A DNA stretch of 64,000 nucleotides, from assembly GCF_000520015.2 (NCBI RefSeq), contig NZ_CP007044.2:2852001-2916000 (forward strand), given 5' to 3'. This document shows, in pieces, positions 25,007 to 33,544 of the stretch. The position numbers and the translations under genes were made by a program. Below the pieces are notes generated by a model. The model had not been told where the DNA came from and searched no databases. It saw only the letters and a list, made by a program, of their open reading frames with translations. This stretch comes from Chania multitudinisentens RB-25 (GTDB taxonomy: Bacteria; Pseudomonadota; Gammaproteobacteria; Enterobacterales; Enterobacteriaceae). Every line of letters starts with the position of its first letter. Position 1 is the first letter of the stretch.

Positions 25007-27698
25007 GTTGTTGGCTACCTTGCTGTAGCAGTCTACTGACGAAAAAATCAATCTGACTGATGTTATTCTCAATCTTAAGTGCATCACCGTCTGCGATGTG
25101 CTGTTCTAACGATTCACACAATTGCTTGCCGGGAAGCAGATTTAGCATAGCAAACACACCTTTCAGGCGGTGTGCAACTTGAGACAGAGCCATAAAATCA
25201 ACGCTGTCTGCTTCAGTATACAGTTTTTTGACATCATCGGGTACTGTCTCAACAAACAAACCGTAGTAATCACTTGATTTCAATTGTTTTTCATAGCGTT
25301 GAATATCTTCTGCAACCAAAGAAAGGGGGTCTGTATTCTGATCTTGCATCGCCATCTGCTGTTCAATGAGCGTTAGAATAGCGTCGATCATGGCCCCACG
25401 CAGATTATAGTTTACCCGGATGTAGCCTTTACTGAGCTGCTGCCAGCCAATCTCATCGCTGGTTAGCAGTAGCATAGCATCATCGGTTTGCTGCGGATTA
25501 TCCGTGAGCAGCACGTCATAATCGTGGTTGAGCTGGCGATCATCAGCCATGATGCAATTAGCGCCATAGGCGTTCAACAAATAAGTGACAATACTGCGGA
25601 TCTCCTCTGAAGTGATATCCAGCAGTATCGTGACGCCATCCAGCAATTTTTCGGCGGCTTCTTCTTTCGTTTCCATTGCCATCGCGATGCGGATGGTATA
25701 ACGCGTACCGATATCGGCTTTACTGCGAATGTCTAACTGACCATTAAGTTTCTTGCATAATTGATGGCACAGAAAGAACGTGAGTCCCGAACCTTGATTA
25801 AAGCGATCGGCCTGCGTTTGGCTGAGAAAAGGATAGGTCAAGTTACTGATTTCCTCATTGGAGATCCCCGCACCAGTATCGTTGATATGGAATATCAAAT
25901 GTTCTGGGTAGTTGGCTTCATGTTCCACCAGCAGCGAAATCTTACCGTAGGGGGTTGTGATAATGGCATAGTGGATCAGCAACGAAATGATTTTACGCAG
26001 TGCATGAACATCGCCAATGTACTGTTGGTCCACATCAAGGTGAAAATGGTTAAACAGCGTCAATCCTTTCTGATTGATCGCTGGCAAGGCACTTTGCAGC
26101 AGCTCGTCGATCAGGGCCGAAGGGCGGAAAGGTTGGTGTTCAGGCTGCCATTCCTGTGTTTCTAGCCGGGTGAGCAGGGTGATGTTATCGATCAGATCCA
26201 ATACTGACGTCGAAGTCAGAGCCAACCGATCGAACAAGATTTGCTGTTGTTCTTGATCTGGTGTTGGCTGGGCGTGCAGCCGTTGGGCGAGCTCGTGTAT
26301 CTGTTGCATTGGCTGATTGAGTTCAATGCCCAAATTATGCAGCATCAGTTTGCGTGCCTGAACGTTTTTATCGTATTCGCTGCGGGCCAGTTGCAACCTT
26401 TTACTCACCATCACTTCTTTGTTCTGATCGTTTAATAGGAACAGGTAGGTTTCTGGGGATAATTGGCTGCGGAAAATCCGAATTTCATAGACTTCGTTAT
26501 TTACCGTGGCTTGAATGATGCCATGATGTTGTTCCGCCATATTCGCAATTTTTTGCAGGCTGAGATGCGGCAGCAGGTGCTCGGCAACTTTGTTGCTGGT
26601 AATGACACTATTGTTCGCAAAGTTATACACCAACAATCCAGAGGGAAGGCTGGCGACGATTTCCCGGTTCAACATACGTTCTTCCCCCAACTCTGCGGCC
26701 ATGTTTTCGCTTGGCCGGATATATTGTTGGCGAATAAAGTAAATGCCTACCATCGATAGCACGAATAACAGCAGATTGACCATCAGCAACCAGAGGTTAT
26801 TACGTAGCAGATCAAGCGCCAAATTGATGACAGAAACGCGGTAAACCAGTTTTAATGGTGCGTTTGGCAGCGCAGCGCTGAACTCAACCGAACTGCCTTT
26901 CCACACGATTCTGGTGTCAGCGGCGGTTTCACTTGGCGCGGCGTTTTCATCGATATCGTCGCTGTCAGGTTGCAACAGGAAGCTGGAGCGCACCATGTTG
27001 AGAGGGATAACGTCGTTAATGGGGAGCTCAAAGGCGATCACCGTAGCGAGATGCCCCGGTTGGTTAAACGTGGTACGAAGCGAGAATGAATAGGCATTCT
27101 GAAAACGTTGCTTGCGCAGGCCCGAAAAACTTTCCCGTTCGTCTAACGTATTGACCTGTTGCAACATTTCTGCCCGGTGATCCGATGCGGAAGTGGTGAG
27201 GTAATTTTCCTTCAAGCGTGAAGTCAGCTCTTTTAGCGACTGAGTGGTCACCAGGCTCAGACTGTTATCCTGCCCATTAAGGTAGTACATCGCATAGTTT
27301 TCGGTTTTTGCTCCCCAACGCATATCGAGGAAATCCGCAATATTGGCGATCATCGCCAACGTACTATTTTCATGGCTACCAAAGATCACAGCATCGGTTT
27401 TTTTGCTCGATTTTTCAACGTAATAAACGTCTGGGCGCAGGCGAGTTTCCTGTAGGTTGTGCTCAACAGGCGGCGTGTTACCAAACTTGTCGTAAATCTG
27501 GTAGGTGAGATAACGATAGTTATCGATCCGCTTTTGCAGGGCATTGGCAATGGTATTGATGGCGTACTTTTTTTCTACCAGGTAGGCGTTGGTATAATTG
27601 TACCCGTACAGGCCAACGGCAACAGCCAGCAATACGATAAATAGCCAGAAACTGCGGGTGATATAGCTGGAACTGATAGTCAGTTGTTTACTTTGCAT
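24999..27698 (-). CDS. rcsD: RcsD, phosphotransfer protein of the Rcs system
   Basis: Inner-membrane intermediate that carries phosphate from RcsC to RcsB. The 899-residue protein has membrane segments near residues 17-35 and 305-325 bracketing a periplasmic domain. A kinase-like region has a degenerate phosphoacceptor site (LMLHNLGIELNQPM lacks the histidine-kinase H box) and keeps a recognisable ATPase-like fold (DTGAGISNEE, GSGLTFFLC). The C-terminal HPt domain has His843 in VAHRLKGVFAMLNL. The start codon directly follows GAAGGGTATA, the end of an ERIC-like repeat, which supplies the ribosome-binding site. It is cotranscribed with rcsB. Confidence 0.96.
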   Translation of the reverse strand: MQSKQLTISSSYITRSFWLFIVLLAVAVGLYGYNYTNAYLVEKKYAINTIANALQKRIDNYRYLTYQIYDKFGNTPPVEHNLQETRLRPDVYYVEKSSKKTDAVIFGSHENSTLAMIANIADFLDMRWGAKTENYAMYYLNGQDNSLSLVTTQSLKELTSRLKENYLTTSASDHRAEMLQQVNTLDERESFSGLRKQRFQNAYSFSLRTTFNQPGHLATVIAFELPINDVIPLNMVRSSFLLQPDSDDIDENAAPSETAADTRIVWKGSSVEFSAALPNAPLKLVYRVSVINLALDLLRNNLWLLMVNLLLFVLSMVGIYFIRQQYIRPSENMAAELGEERMLNREIVASLPSGLLVYNFANNSVITSNKVAEHLLPHLSLQKIANMAEQHHGIIQATVNNEVYEIRIFRSQLSPETYLFLLNDQNKEVMVSKRLQLARSEYDKNVQARKLMLHNLGIELNQPMQQIHELAQRLHAQPTPDQEQQQILFDRLALTSTSVLDLIDNITLLTRLETQEWQPEHQPFRPSALIDELLQSALPAINQKGLTLFNHFHLDVDQQYIGDVHALRKIISLLIHYAIITTPYGKISLLVEHEANYPEHLIFHINDTGAGISNEEISNLTYPFLSQTQADRFNQGSGLTFFLCHQLCKKLNGQLDIRSKADIGTRYTIRIAMAMETKEEAAEKLLDGVTILLDITSEEIRSIVTYLLNAYGANCIMADDRQLNHDYDVLLTDNPQQTDDAMLLLTSDEIGWQQLSKGYIRVNYNLRGAMIDAILTLIEQQMAMQDQNTDPLSLVAEDIQRYEKQLKSSDYYGLFVETVPDDVKKLYTEADSVDFMALSQVAHRLKGVFAMLNLLPGKQLCESLEQHIADGDALKIENNISQIDFFVSRLLQQGSQQHE

Positions 27699-27734
27699 TA
27701 TACCCTTCGTATTTGAAGCTATAGCAGATGTTGG
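27699..27734. repeat. ERIC end fragment abutting the rcsD start codon
   Basis: TATACCCTTCGTATTTGAAG followed by GATGTTGG resembles the ERIC terminal sequence in reverse. On the rcsD coding strand its last bases, GAAGGGTATA, lie directly before the ATG and act as a Shine-Dalgarno sequence with a 4-5 base spacer. Confidence 0.5.
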
Positions 27735-27755
27735 TGATGCTTGCTGCCCTGAATA

Positions 27756-28910
27756 TTAGCGAGTCACCGCTTTAGCGCTCGCGGTTACGATCAACAGCAA
27801 TGTGGCAATGCAGGCCAAGGCAAACGTCAGGCTGAACCATTGTGCGATGAAACCGATCAAGGCTGGCCCGGCAAGAATACCTGCGTAGCCGACGGTGGTG
27901 ACCGAAGCGATGGCCAGGTTGGCTGGCATGGTTTGTTGATTACCGGCTGCGCTGAATAGGATGGGAACCACATTAGAAGCACCGATACCAACAAGCATGA
28001 AACCCAAGAGTGAGGCCATCGCGTTATCAACTGCGATTGCCAGCAACAGGCCGATGGCAGCACATAAACTGCCCAATAATAGTACCCAGTATCTTCCCAT
28101 GGCATTGACGATCCGATCGCCATTCAGCCTGCCGAGCGTCATGGTGATAGAAAAGAGCGCATAACCCAGCCCTGCCTGGCTGTGATCCATGCCGCGTAAG
28201 GTGGTCAGGAATAAGGCGCTCCAGTCAAGCATTGCCCCTTCAGCCAGAAACATGATAAAGCACAGCAGGCCAATGAACATCACCCAACCTCGTGGTAACA
28301 CGAACATGGGCCCATCGGCATTGCCACCGTTTTCACGCAACAGGTTTTTACTGGCAATAGAAAGCAATATGAGAATGACCACCACGGTAGCCAGCGTGGC
28401 CTGAAGAGGCCCCAATCCTAACCACAGCAAGGCACTCACGCCACCTGCACCGGCTATACCGCCAACGCTGAAGAAGCCATGAAAACCGGACATCATGGCT
28501 CGCCCGCTGGCGCGTTCAACCACGACGGCCTGAATGTTCATTGCCACATCGATCATGCCGATCGCTGCACCGAACAGCAGCAAGGCCAACGCCATTCCTG
28601 CGGTTGATTCCATAATGACTAACAGTGGCAAATCGATGCAAAGTGCGGCCCCGGCGAGCAGGATCACAGGTCTGCAACCGAATTTACCGGTTAACAGGCC
28701 CGTTAATGGCATCGCCAGCATTGAGCCTGCACCGATGCACAACAACAGTAAGCCTAATGAACCGTCATCAATACCGATACGCGTTTTGGCAAAAGGCACC
28801 AGGGGAGCCCAAGCAGCCATACCGAGACCAGCGATAAAAAAGGCAAGGCGGGTAGCAACCTGTTCAGGTACACCGGGTTGACGCTGTTCATTACACAAAG
28901 TGGATGTCAT
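27756..28910 (-). CDS. MFS transporter, YbjJ-like
   Basis: A 384-residue polytopic protein with about 12 hydrophobic segments and two six-helix halves. Landmarks are the loop LLTGKFGCRPVILLAG between helices 2 and 3, the helix-4/5 region AAIGMIDVAMNIQAVVVERASGRAMMSGFHGFFSVGG, and the second-half counterpart GYALFSITMTLGRLNGDRIV. The MNIQA...HGFFSVGG signature is shared with E. coli YbjJ and relatives annotated as sugar or drug exporters. The substrate is unknown. It has no operon partner and lies upstream of two tRNA genes on the other strand. Confidence 0.85.
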   Translation of the reverse strand: MTSTLCNEQRQPGVPEQVATRLAFFIAGLGMAAWAPLVPFAKTRIGIDDGSLGLLLLCIGAGSMLAMPLTGLLTGKFGCRPVILLAGAALCIDLPLLVIMESTAGMALALLLFGAAIGMIDVAMNIQAVVVERASGRAMMSGFHGFFSVGGIAGAGGVSALLWLGLGPLQATLATVVVILILLSIASKNLLRENGGNADGPMFVLPRGWVMFIGLLCFIMFLAEGAMLDWSALFLTTLRGMDHSQAGLGYALFSITMTLGRLNGDRIVNAMGRYWVLLLGSLCAAIGLLLAIAVDNAMASLLGFMLVGIGASNVVPILFSAAGNQQTMPANLAIASVTTVGYAGILAGPALIGFIAQWFSLTFALACIATLLLIVTASAKAVTR

Positions 28911-29335
28911 GTGGATATCGCGATCGATTTTGAAGTAAGTAGGCTAAATGAACCCTTGTTTTTATCACAATCTGCGTGCAGGGTCGAAAGTATTCGCATG
29001 GCAGTTGTGTTATCTCTGCCATGTACCGGCGCCTTTATTTTTTGTGGGGAAAGCACATCATTGCATGGCTAAGTAGCGAGTAAGGCTGAAGTCTACCAAG
29101 GCGGTTTGCTGGGCCGGTAAAACGTCTATTGAAGGCATTTGATGAACGGTGTTCATTATTCAGGGAAGCATCCGTATGTTTCATTTCACTGCATAATGGT
29201 TGTAGATATACCTGTACGTGGGCTATCCGTTGTACAAAATAGTTTCGTTTTCACGCGGTCATTTATTTTTTAGCCGCTAGTGGCCTGAAATTTAAGCAAG
29301 TGAACATTTCTTCATGTTTTTTTGCATGAAAACGA
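28911..29335. other. Intergenic DNA between the MFS gene and the tRNA pair
   Basis: More than 400 bases without a credible open frame. It holds the leader of the MFS gene at its left end and the tRNA promoter at its right end. I see no repeats or attachment-site duplication here. Confidence 0.4.
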
Positions 29336-29364
29336 TAGACATTTCATAACGGTATCGCTAGTAT
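29336..29364 (+). promoter_or_regulatory. Candidate promoter of the tRNA-Ser/tRNA-Thr unit
   Basis: TAGACA (29336-29341), a 17-base spacer, TAGTAT (29359-29364), then a GC-rich discriminator (GCGCCC) just before the tRNA. The layout fits a stringently controlled stable-RNA promoter. Confidence 0.5.
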
Positions 29365-29375
29365 TTGCGCCCATT

Positions 29376-29463
29376 GGAAGGATGGCCGAGTGGTTTAAGG
29401 CAACGGTCTTGAAAACCGTCGACGGGCGACTGTCCCAGAGTTCGAATCTCTGTCCTTCCGCCA
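29376..29463 (+). tRNA. tRNA-Ser (anticodon UGA)
   Basis: 88 bases including an encoded CCA. The acceptor stem GGAAGGA / TCCTTCC pairs fully, the anticodon loop is CTTGAAAA with TGA, there is a long variable arm (GACGGGCGACTGTC) and the T-loop is TTCGAAT. It closely matches the E. coli tRNA-Ser(UGA) layout. Confidence 0.97.
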
Positions 29464-29469
29464 AATTTA

Positions 29470-29545
<76 letters not shown>

Positions 29546-29550
29546 TATAG

Positions 29551-29583
29551 AAACCCCAGCATTTATTGCTGGGGTTTTCTTTT
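29551..29583 (+). terminator. Terminator of the tRNA-Ser/tRNA-Thr transcript
   Basis: 10-bp stem AAACCCCAGC / GCTGGGGTTT with a 7-base loop followed by TCTTTTT. Confidence 0.85.
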
Positions 29584-29664
29584 TACAGCAAAGCAACCTA
29601 TCGCATTATGCTGATTGTTGAACGGCGTAGATTTTCCCCAATTATTCGCAACATAGCGCCAGGC

Positions 29665-29907
29665 TTAAATATCCTGAACCAACCATTGATCGGCTTCGTC
29701 GAACATTTCTTCAAGCAGACGGTTTAACTTTTCTCTGTCGCTTTTGCTGGCATCAGAGTTCAGGGCGTTAGCCTGCATGGCTTTTACCTTCACTTCAGCA
29801 TCAGGAAAAATACGATGCACTCGCTTTGTGAGTTCGGCCTTAATAATTTCATCCGCGCCAGGAAGACCGCTGACATTACGCTTATCAAACACCAATTCAA
29901 CGAACAT
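29665..29907 (-). CDS. DinI-like / MsgA-family SOS protein
   Basis: An 80-residue DinI-family protein (MFVELVFDKRN...LPGADEIIKAELTKRVHRIFPDAEVKVK...MFDEADQWLVQDI). It is closer to Salmonella MsgA than to E. coli DinI. DinI proteins bind RecA filaments and tune the SOS response; MsgA-like members have been linked to virulence or stress, with an unclear mechanism. An almost ideal LexA box lies 20 bases upstream of the ATG, so DNA-damage induction is likely. Such genes are often carried by prophages, but no phage genes are next to this one. Confidence 0.88.
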   Translation of the reverse strand: MFVELVFDKRNVSGLPGADEIIKAELTKRVHRIFPDAEVKVKAMQANALNSDASKSDREKLNRLLEEMFDEADQWLVQDI

Positions 29908-29926
29908 AGTTAAGCCTTAAAAATAA

Positions 29927-29942
29927 CTGTATATAAATACAG
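29927..29942 (-). promoter_or_regulatory. LexA (SOS) box of the dinI-like gene
   Basis: CTGTATATAAATACAG matches CTGT-N8-ACAG exactly. With its flanks it differs from the optimal TACTGTATATATATACAGTA at few positions. It lies just upstream of the dinI-like start. Confidence 0.88.
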
Positions 29943-30035
29943 TTATTCTGACTGAAAACCCAGGCGTTATGCAAGAGAAATATGGCGAAAAATGTTGTAA
30001 TGGGGATTGGTGATACCCAGCAACACAACGATGTT

Positions 30036-30434
30036 TTAGGCGGATTCCTCTGCACCATGGAAAACAGCTTCAATGTTGTAGCCATCAGGATCGTAGACAA
30101 ACGCGGCATAGTAATTTTTATGATAGCGGTGGCGAAAGCCAGGAGCTCCGTTATCTTTGGCTCCAGCGGCCAGGGCCACTTCATAGAATGCATTCACCTG
30201 CGCTTTGCTGGTGGCTCGGAATGCGATATGAATACGCGGTGTAGATGGTTCACCCACTGAGATCCAGAAAGTACCTCCTGGATCGTCTCCTGGCCGCAAA
30301 GTGGCTTCACCATAGCCTGCTGCGGTAGTACCAAGCTGTAGACGCAGTACATAACCTAATGATGCAAGCACTGCCGTATAGAATTGCTGACTTTGGGCAA
30401 ATTGGCTGACATTAATACCGGTGTGGTCAATCAT
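30036..30434 (-). CDS. VOC (glyoxalase/bleomycin-resistance fold) protein
   Basis: A 132-residue single VOC module. It starts MIDHTGINVSQFAQSQQFYTAVLASLGY; the first metal-ligand position is His4. Further ligand-like positions are His in RIHIAFRA and Glu in DPDGYNIEAVFHG, consistent with a metal site. GGAG lies upstream of the ATG. Members include lactoylglutathione-lyase-like enzymes and drug-binding proteins, and nothing in the neighbourhood indicates the substrate. It is transcribed away from the following BOF-domain gene. Confidence 0.85.
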   Translation of the reverse strand: MIDHTGINVSQFAQSQQFYTAVLASLGYVLRLQLGTTAAGYGEATLRPGDDPGGTFWISVGEPSTPRIHIAFRATSKAQVNAFYEVALAAGAKDNGAPGFRHRYHKNYYAAFVYDPDGYNIEAVFHGAEESA

Positions 30435-30674
30435 GTTTTTTCTCCAGGTTAAATCAGGTCTTTTGGTCTAAACGAATGTTAGGCTTGCTCCCTTAATTTG
30501 CCAATCGCTCGAAAAGTACCAATCTGGTTTTGCTATTGATGCTGCGCTGAGAAACCAAAACTGCGCCCGCAACTGATTTACGTTTTGAAAAGCAGAAATT
30601 CCGCCAGGTTTGACAGCAATACAAACTCATTCATAGTTAAAGAGCCACATGGGACATGAACGGGGGAGTATTAA

Positions 30675-31022
30675 ATGAAGAAAATAGTGTCAATTGTTTT
30701 GCTATCAAGTTCTCTTTTGATTTTTAATGCCGCTGCTAACTTTACGGGGCCAAGTGCTACAGGCCAAGCCAGCACAGTGCAGCAAGCAATGAATACGCGT
30801 GTTGGGAGTTATATTACTCTTACTGGGCATATCGTGGCTCACCAGCGTGGGGATTATTTTACATTTCGAGATGATTCAGGAACTTTGCGGGTAGAGATCG
30901 AAGATTCTGTATGGCGCGGCAGGAATGTAGGGCCAGAGACCAGAGTCAGATTGCTTGGTGAGGTTGATAACGGTCCTGCGGGGCGCTATCTGTGGGTAAA
31001 ATCTTTGGACGTAATCAACTAA
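30675..31022 (+). CDS. BOF-domain periplasmic protein (YgiW/YdeI/NirD family)
   Basis: A 115-residue protein with an N-terminal signal peptide (MKKIVSIVLLSSSLLIFNAAA, cut near residue 21). It is followed by a bacterial OB-fold: VQQAMNTRVGSYITLTGHIVAHQRGDYFTFRDDSGTLRVEIEDSVWRG...RVRLLGEVD. E. coli YgiW and Salmonella YdeI/OmdA of this family act in stress tolerance and resistance to cationic peptides in the periplasm. GGGGGAG lies 7 bases before the ATG. It is monocistronic with its own terminator. Confidence 0.88.
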   Translation: MKKIVSIVLLSSSLLIFNAAANFTGPSATGQASTVQQAMNTRVGSYITLTGHIVAHQRGDYFTFRDDSGTLRVEIEDSVWRGRNVGPETRVRLLGEVDNGPAGRYLWVKSLDVIN

Positions 31023-31061
31023 GAAAAGTGCGTAGTAAGTAAAATAATAGAGAGCAATCTC

Positions 31062-31083
31062 AGGTCGCCAAGGCGGCCTTTTT
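31062..31083 (+). terminator. Terminator of the BOF-domain gene
   Basis: 8-bp stem AGGTCGCC / GGCGGCCT (one G-T wobble) with a two-base AA gap, running into TTTT. Confidence 0.7.
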
Positions 31084-31093
31084 ACGCAGGCAT

Positions 31094-31120
31094 AAAAAAA
31101 CCAACCGTAACAGGTTGGTT
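31094..31120 (-). terminator. Terminator of tRNA-Pro
   Basis: On the minus strand AACCAACC / GGTTGGTT with a 6-base loop is followed by TTTTT, 15 bases after the tRNA 3' end. Confidence 0.8.
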
Positions 31121-31134
31121 TCTCTATAAAAAGT

Positions 31135-31211
31135 TGGTCGGCATGAGAGGATTCGAACCTCCGACCCCCGACACCCCATGACGGTGCGCTACCAGGCTGC
31201 GCTACATGCCG
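31135..31211 (-). tRNA. proL: tRNA-Pro (anticodon GGG)
   Basis: 77 bases including CCA. The acceptor stem is CGGCATG / CATGCCG, the D-arm is AGCGCAGCCTGGTAGCGC, the anticodon region CGTCATGGGGTGTCG carries GGG, and the T-arm is GGAGGTTCGAATCC. It matches E. coli proL, which also sits beside yejM. Confidence 0.97.
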
Positions 31212-31288
31212 ACGCAGTACGAACTATACTACCGTTTCCCGTCATGAATTCAAGATGGTTGAACGCTGATTGCTTTAGATTTAAGCAG

Positions 31289-33064
31289 TTAGTTGGCAAT
31301 AAAGCGTTTAACATCGGTCAGCACCTGTAATAGCAATGCTAGCTGCGGTTTTTCATCTTTTATCTCTTTATCATCCCGATCATAAGCATGATAAGTTCCG
31401 TTGCTGTCCAGCGTCAGCGTTTGGGTTGGAGTGGTAATGACCAATAAACTCCTGTTGCCAGTGGCAAGCCAGTCGTTTTTCCGCTGTGCGGCAAACAGGT
31501 CTTCCCCTTGCGAATAATCGTTCGCTGGGGTTCTGACATGCAACAGGCGCTGCATCAGCGTGCGCATCACGTCATTGTGATTAGTCAGTTTGTTGATCGT
31601 CTGCGCTGGTGTTCCTGGCCAATGGATAATCAAAGGCACCTGTAGCTGGCTACGAGTGAAACGCGTACCCGCTCCCCAGTCTCCTTTACCCGCATCGTTG
31701 AATTCCACGCCGTGTTCGGCGGTAATCACCACAATGGTTTGATCCAGCATACCTTTTTCTTCCAGCGTCGCCAGCACCTGTGCTATCTGGGTATCAACGG
31801 CTTTCGCACCTGCACGGTAACGTTGGATGAATTCATCGGGCGGTGTTTTTTCACTTTCCAGCCCAGCACCGCTGAAATTGATATAAGAGAACCAAGGTAC
31901 ATCATGATTCTGGTTAGCTAACCAATGTTGCCATTGCTGGGTTGTTAGCGTGTTGCTTTGGGCCGCAGGCGGCGGCAGCGAGAAATCTGCCAGCAGGGCT
32001 TGGCGATACAGCGTAGCGTTGAAGCCGTCTGAAGAGAACAGACCAAACTGATAACCCTGATCGCTTAATGCATTGATCAGGGCAGAAGGTTTACGCCCAG
32101 CCAAAATGCCATCCAGATAGGTGGGCGAAATACCGTAGAACAGGCCAAACAGACCTGTATCCGCCTGGTTACCAGAGCTGTAATGGTCGCTGAAACGGAT
32201 ATTTTCCTGTGCGAAACGGGTGAGGTTAGGCATATCCTGCGCGATATCGGCAGTACGAATACCATCCACCACAATCATCAGCAGGTTGTAACCACTGCCT
32301 TTATCACGATAACTCAGGGAGCTTAGTGGGTATTCCACCGTGGCCGCATCGGGGTTACCTTGCTGCACCAGGCGGCGTTCATACTCTTGCTGATCGAGTA
32401 GACCGTGTTTCTCAAGAAACTTACGCGCGGTCATGGGGTAAGACAGCGGTAAGTTAGCGCGCTGCATGGTGATTGGGCGATAAAAATTGGCATCTGCCCA
32501 GATATAGATCAGGTGCGAAGCAAAGAACGCGCAAATAAACAGTGCTGCCAGCGGTTTGCCAAAGCTCTGCCGGTTAAGGCTGCGCAGTTTCTGCCAGCTC
32601 CAGGTAGCAAACAGCATCTCAATCAGAAATATCACTGGCACGGCGATAAACATCAGTTGCCAATCGCGCGCCAGTTCGCTTTGGTCCGGGTTTATCACCA
32701 ACTCCCAGACCACAGGGCTTAAATGCAGGTGGAAGTGGGTAAATATGGCACTGTCGACCAGCAGTAGCGTCAGCCCCGCAGTGGCCAGCGCAGCAGAAAT
32801 AAATCGCAACAGGCGTTGCGACATCACCACAAAGGTGAGGGGGAAGATGATCAGCAGATAAGCCGCAAAGACAATAAAGCTGAAATGCCCGATCAGGCTG
32901 AGCAGCGCGTAGGCGCGCCCCAACAGTGAAGATGGCCAATCAGTAACAAACAGGTAGCGGCTGCCCAACCCGATACTGAGCAGAATATTGAATAAAGCGA
33001 ACCAATGCCCCCAACTGATCATCTGGGAGACTTTTTCGCGATAATGCTGACGGTTTGTCACCAT
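31289..33064 (-). CDS. yejM: YejM/PbgA/LapC, inner-membrane regulator of LPS synthesis
   Basis: A 591-residue protein with five N-terminal transmembrane helices (about residues 15-190). A linker follows (YIWADANFYRPITMQRANLPLSYPMTARKFLEKHGLLD) and then a periplasmic alkaline-phosphatase-like domain from about residue 245 (NLLMIVVDGIRTADI ... TAEHGVEFNDAG ... VPLIIHWPGTPAQ). In E. coli it binds lipid A in the inner membrane and restrains LapB/FtsH proteolysis of LpxC, matching LPS supply to demand. It starts at ATG 33064 (MVTNRQHYREKVSQM). yejL precedes it on the same strand with a 9-base gap. Confidence 0.96.
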   Translation of the reverse strand: MVTNRQHYREKVSQMISWGHWFALFNILLSIGLGSRYLFVTDWPSSLLGRAYALLSLIGHFSFIVFAAYLLIIFPLTFVVMSQRLLRFISAALATAGLTLLLVDSAIFTHFHLHLSPVVWELVINPDQSELARDWQLMFIAVPVIFLIEMLFATWSWQKLRSLNRQSFGKPLAALFICAFFASHLIYIWADANFYRPITMQRANLPLSYPMTARKFLEKHGLLDQQEYERRLVQQGNPDAATVEYPLSSLSYRDKGSGYNLLMIVVDGIRTADIAQDMPNLTRFAQENIRFSDHYSSGNQADTGLFGLFYGISPTYLDGILAGRKPSALINALSDQGYQFGLFSSDGFNATLYRQALLADFSLPPPAAQSNTLTTQQWQHWLANQNHDVPWFSYINFSGAGLESEKTPPDEFIQRYRAGAKAVDTQIAQVLATLEEKGMLDQTIVVITAEHGVEFNDAGKGDWGAGTRFTRSQLQVPLIIHWPGTPAQTINKLTNHNDVMRTLMQRLLHVRTPANDYSQGEDLFAAQRKNDWLATGNRSLLVITTPTQTLTLDSNGTYHAYDRDDKEIKDEKPQLALLLQVLTDVKRFIAN

Positions 33065-33073
33065 AAATAATTA

Positions 33074-33301
33074 TTAATGCGCTTTATCTTCACGTACTGA
33101 AGCTTGTAGAGCTTCAGCAAACGATTTTGCCAATAGCTTCCGCTGTGCGGGAGCAATACTGGTATTGATCAGGTTGGTTACCATGTTACCCAGTACCATC
33201 AAAGAAAGATCGGTAGGAGTATGGTGTTTTTCCAAAACGTTGACCAGCTCAGAAAGCAATTGTTCAACATGTTCGTCACTGTAACGGGATGATTGTGGCA
33301 T
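33074..33301 (-). CDS. yejL: YejL family protein (UPF0352)
   Basis: A 75-residue protein, the same length as E. coli YejL. It starts MPQSSRYSDEHVEQLLSELVNVLEKHHTPTDL at ATG 33301; the longer frame to 33334 has no homology. It is a small helical protein of unknown function, conserved next to yejM and divergent from yejK. Confidence 0.95.
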   Translation of the reverse strand: MPQSSRYSDEHVEQLLSELVNVLEKHHTPTDLSLMVLGNMVTNLINTSIAPAQRKLLAKSFAEALQASVREDKAH

Positions 33302-33544
33302 AAAGATTGTGCTCAAAGCCTGACAAAGGCCCACATCTTACCGTATAGGGCCGTGTTTTTCCGCTCTTTTATAGCGTAGAGATCGTTAATGAAACGATTA
33401 TACCCGTTGCTTTTTACGTTGCGGAGGGAGAGGGGCTCCATTGATGCCTGCACTCAGGCGTATCTTGAAATCCATATTGGGTATCAGTTGCAGGGCAACG
33501 CCTTCAGTGCTTGAATACGCGCTCAAAGAACAGGAGGATTGATC

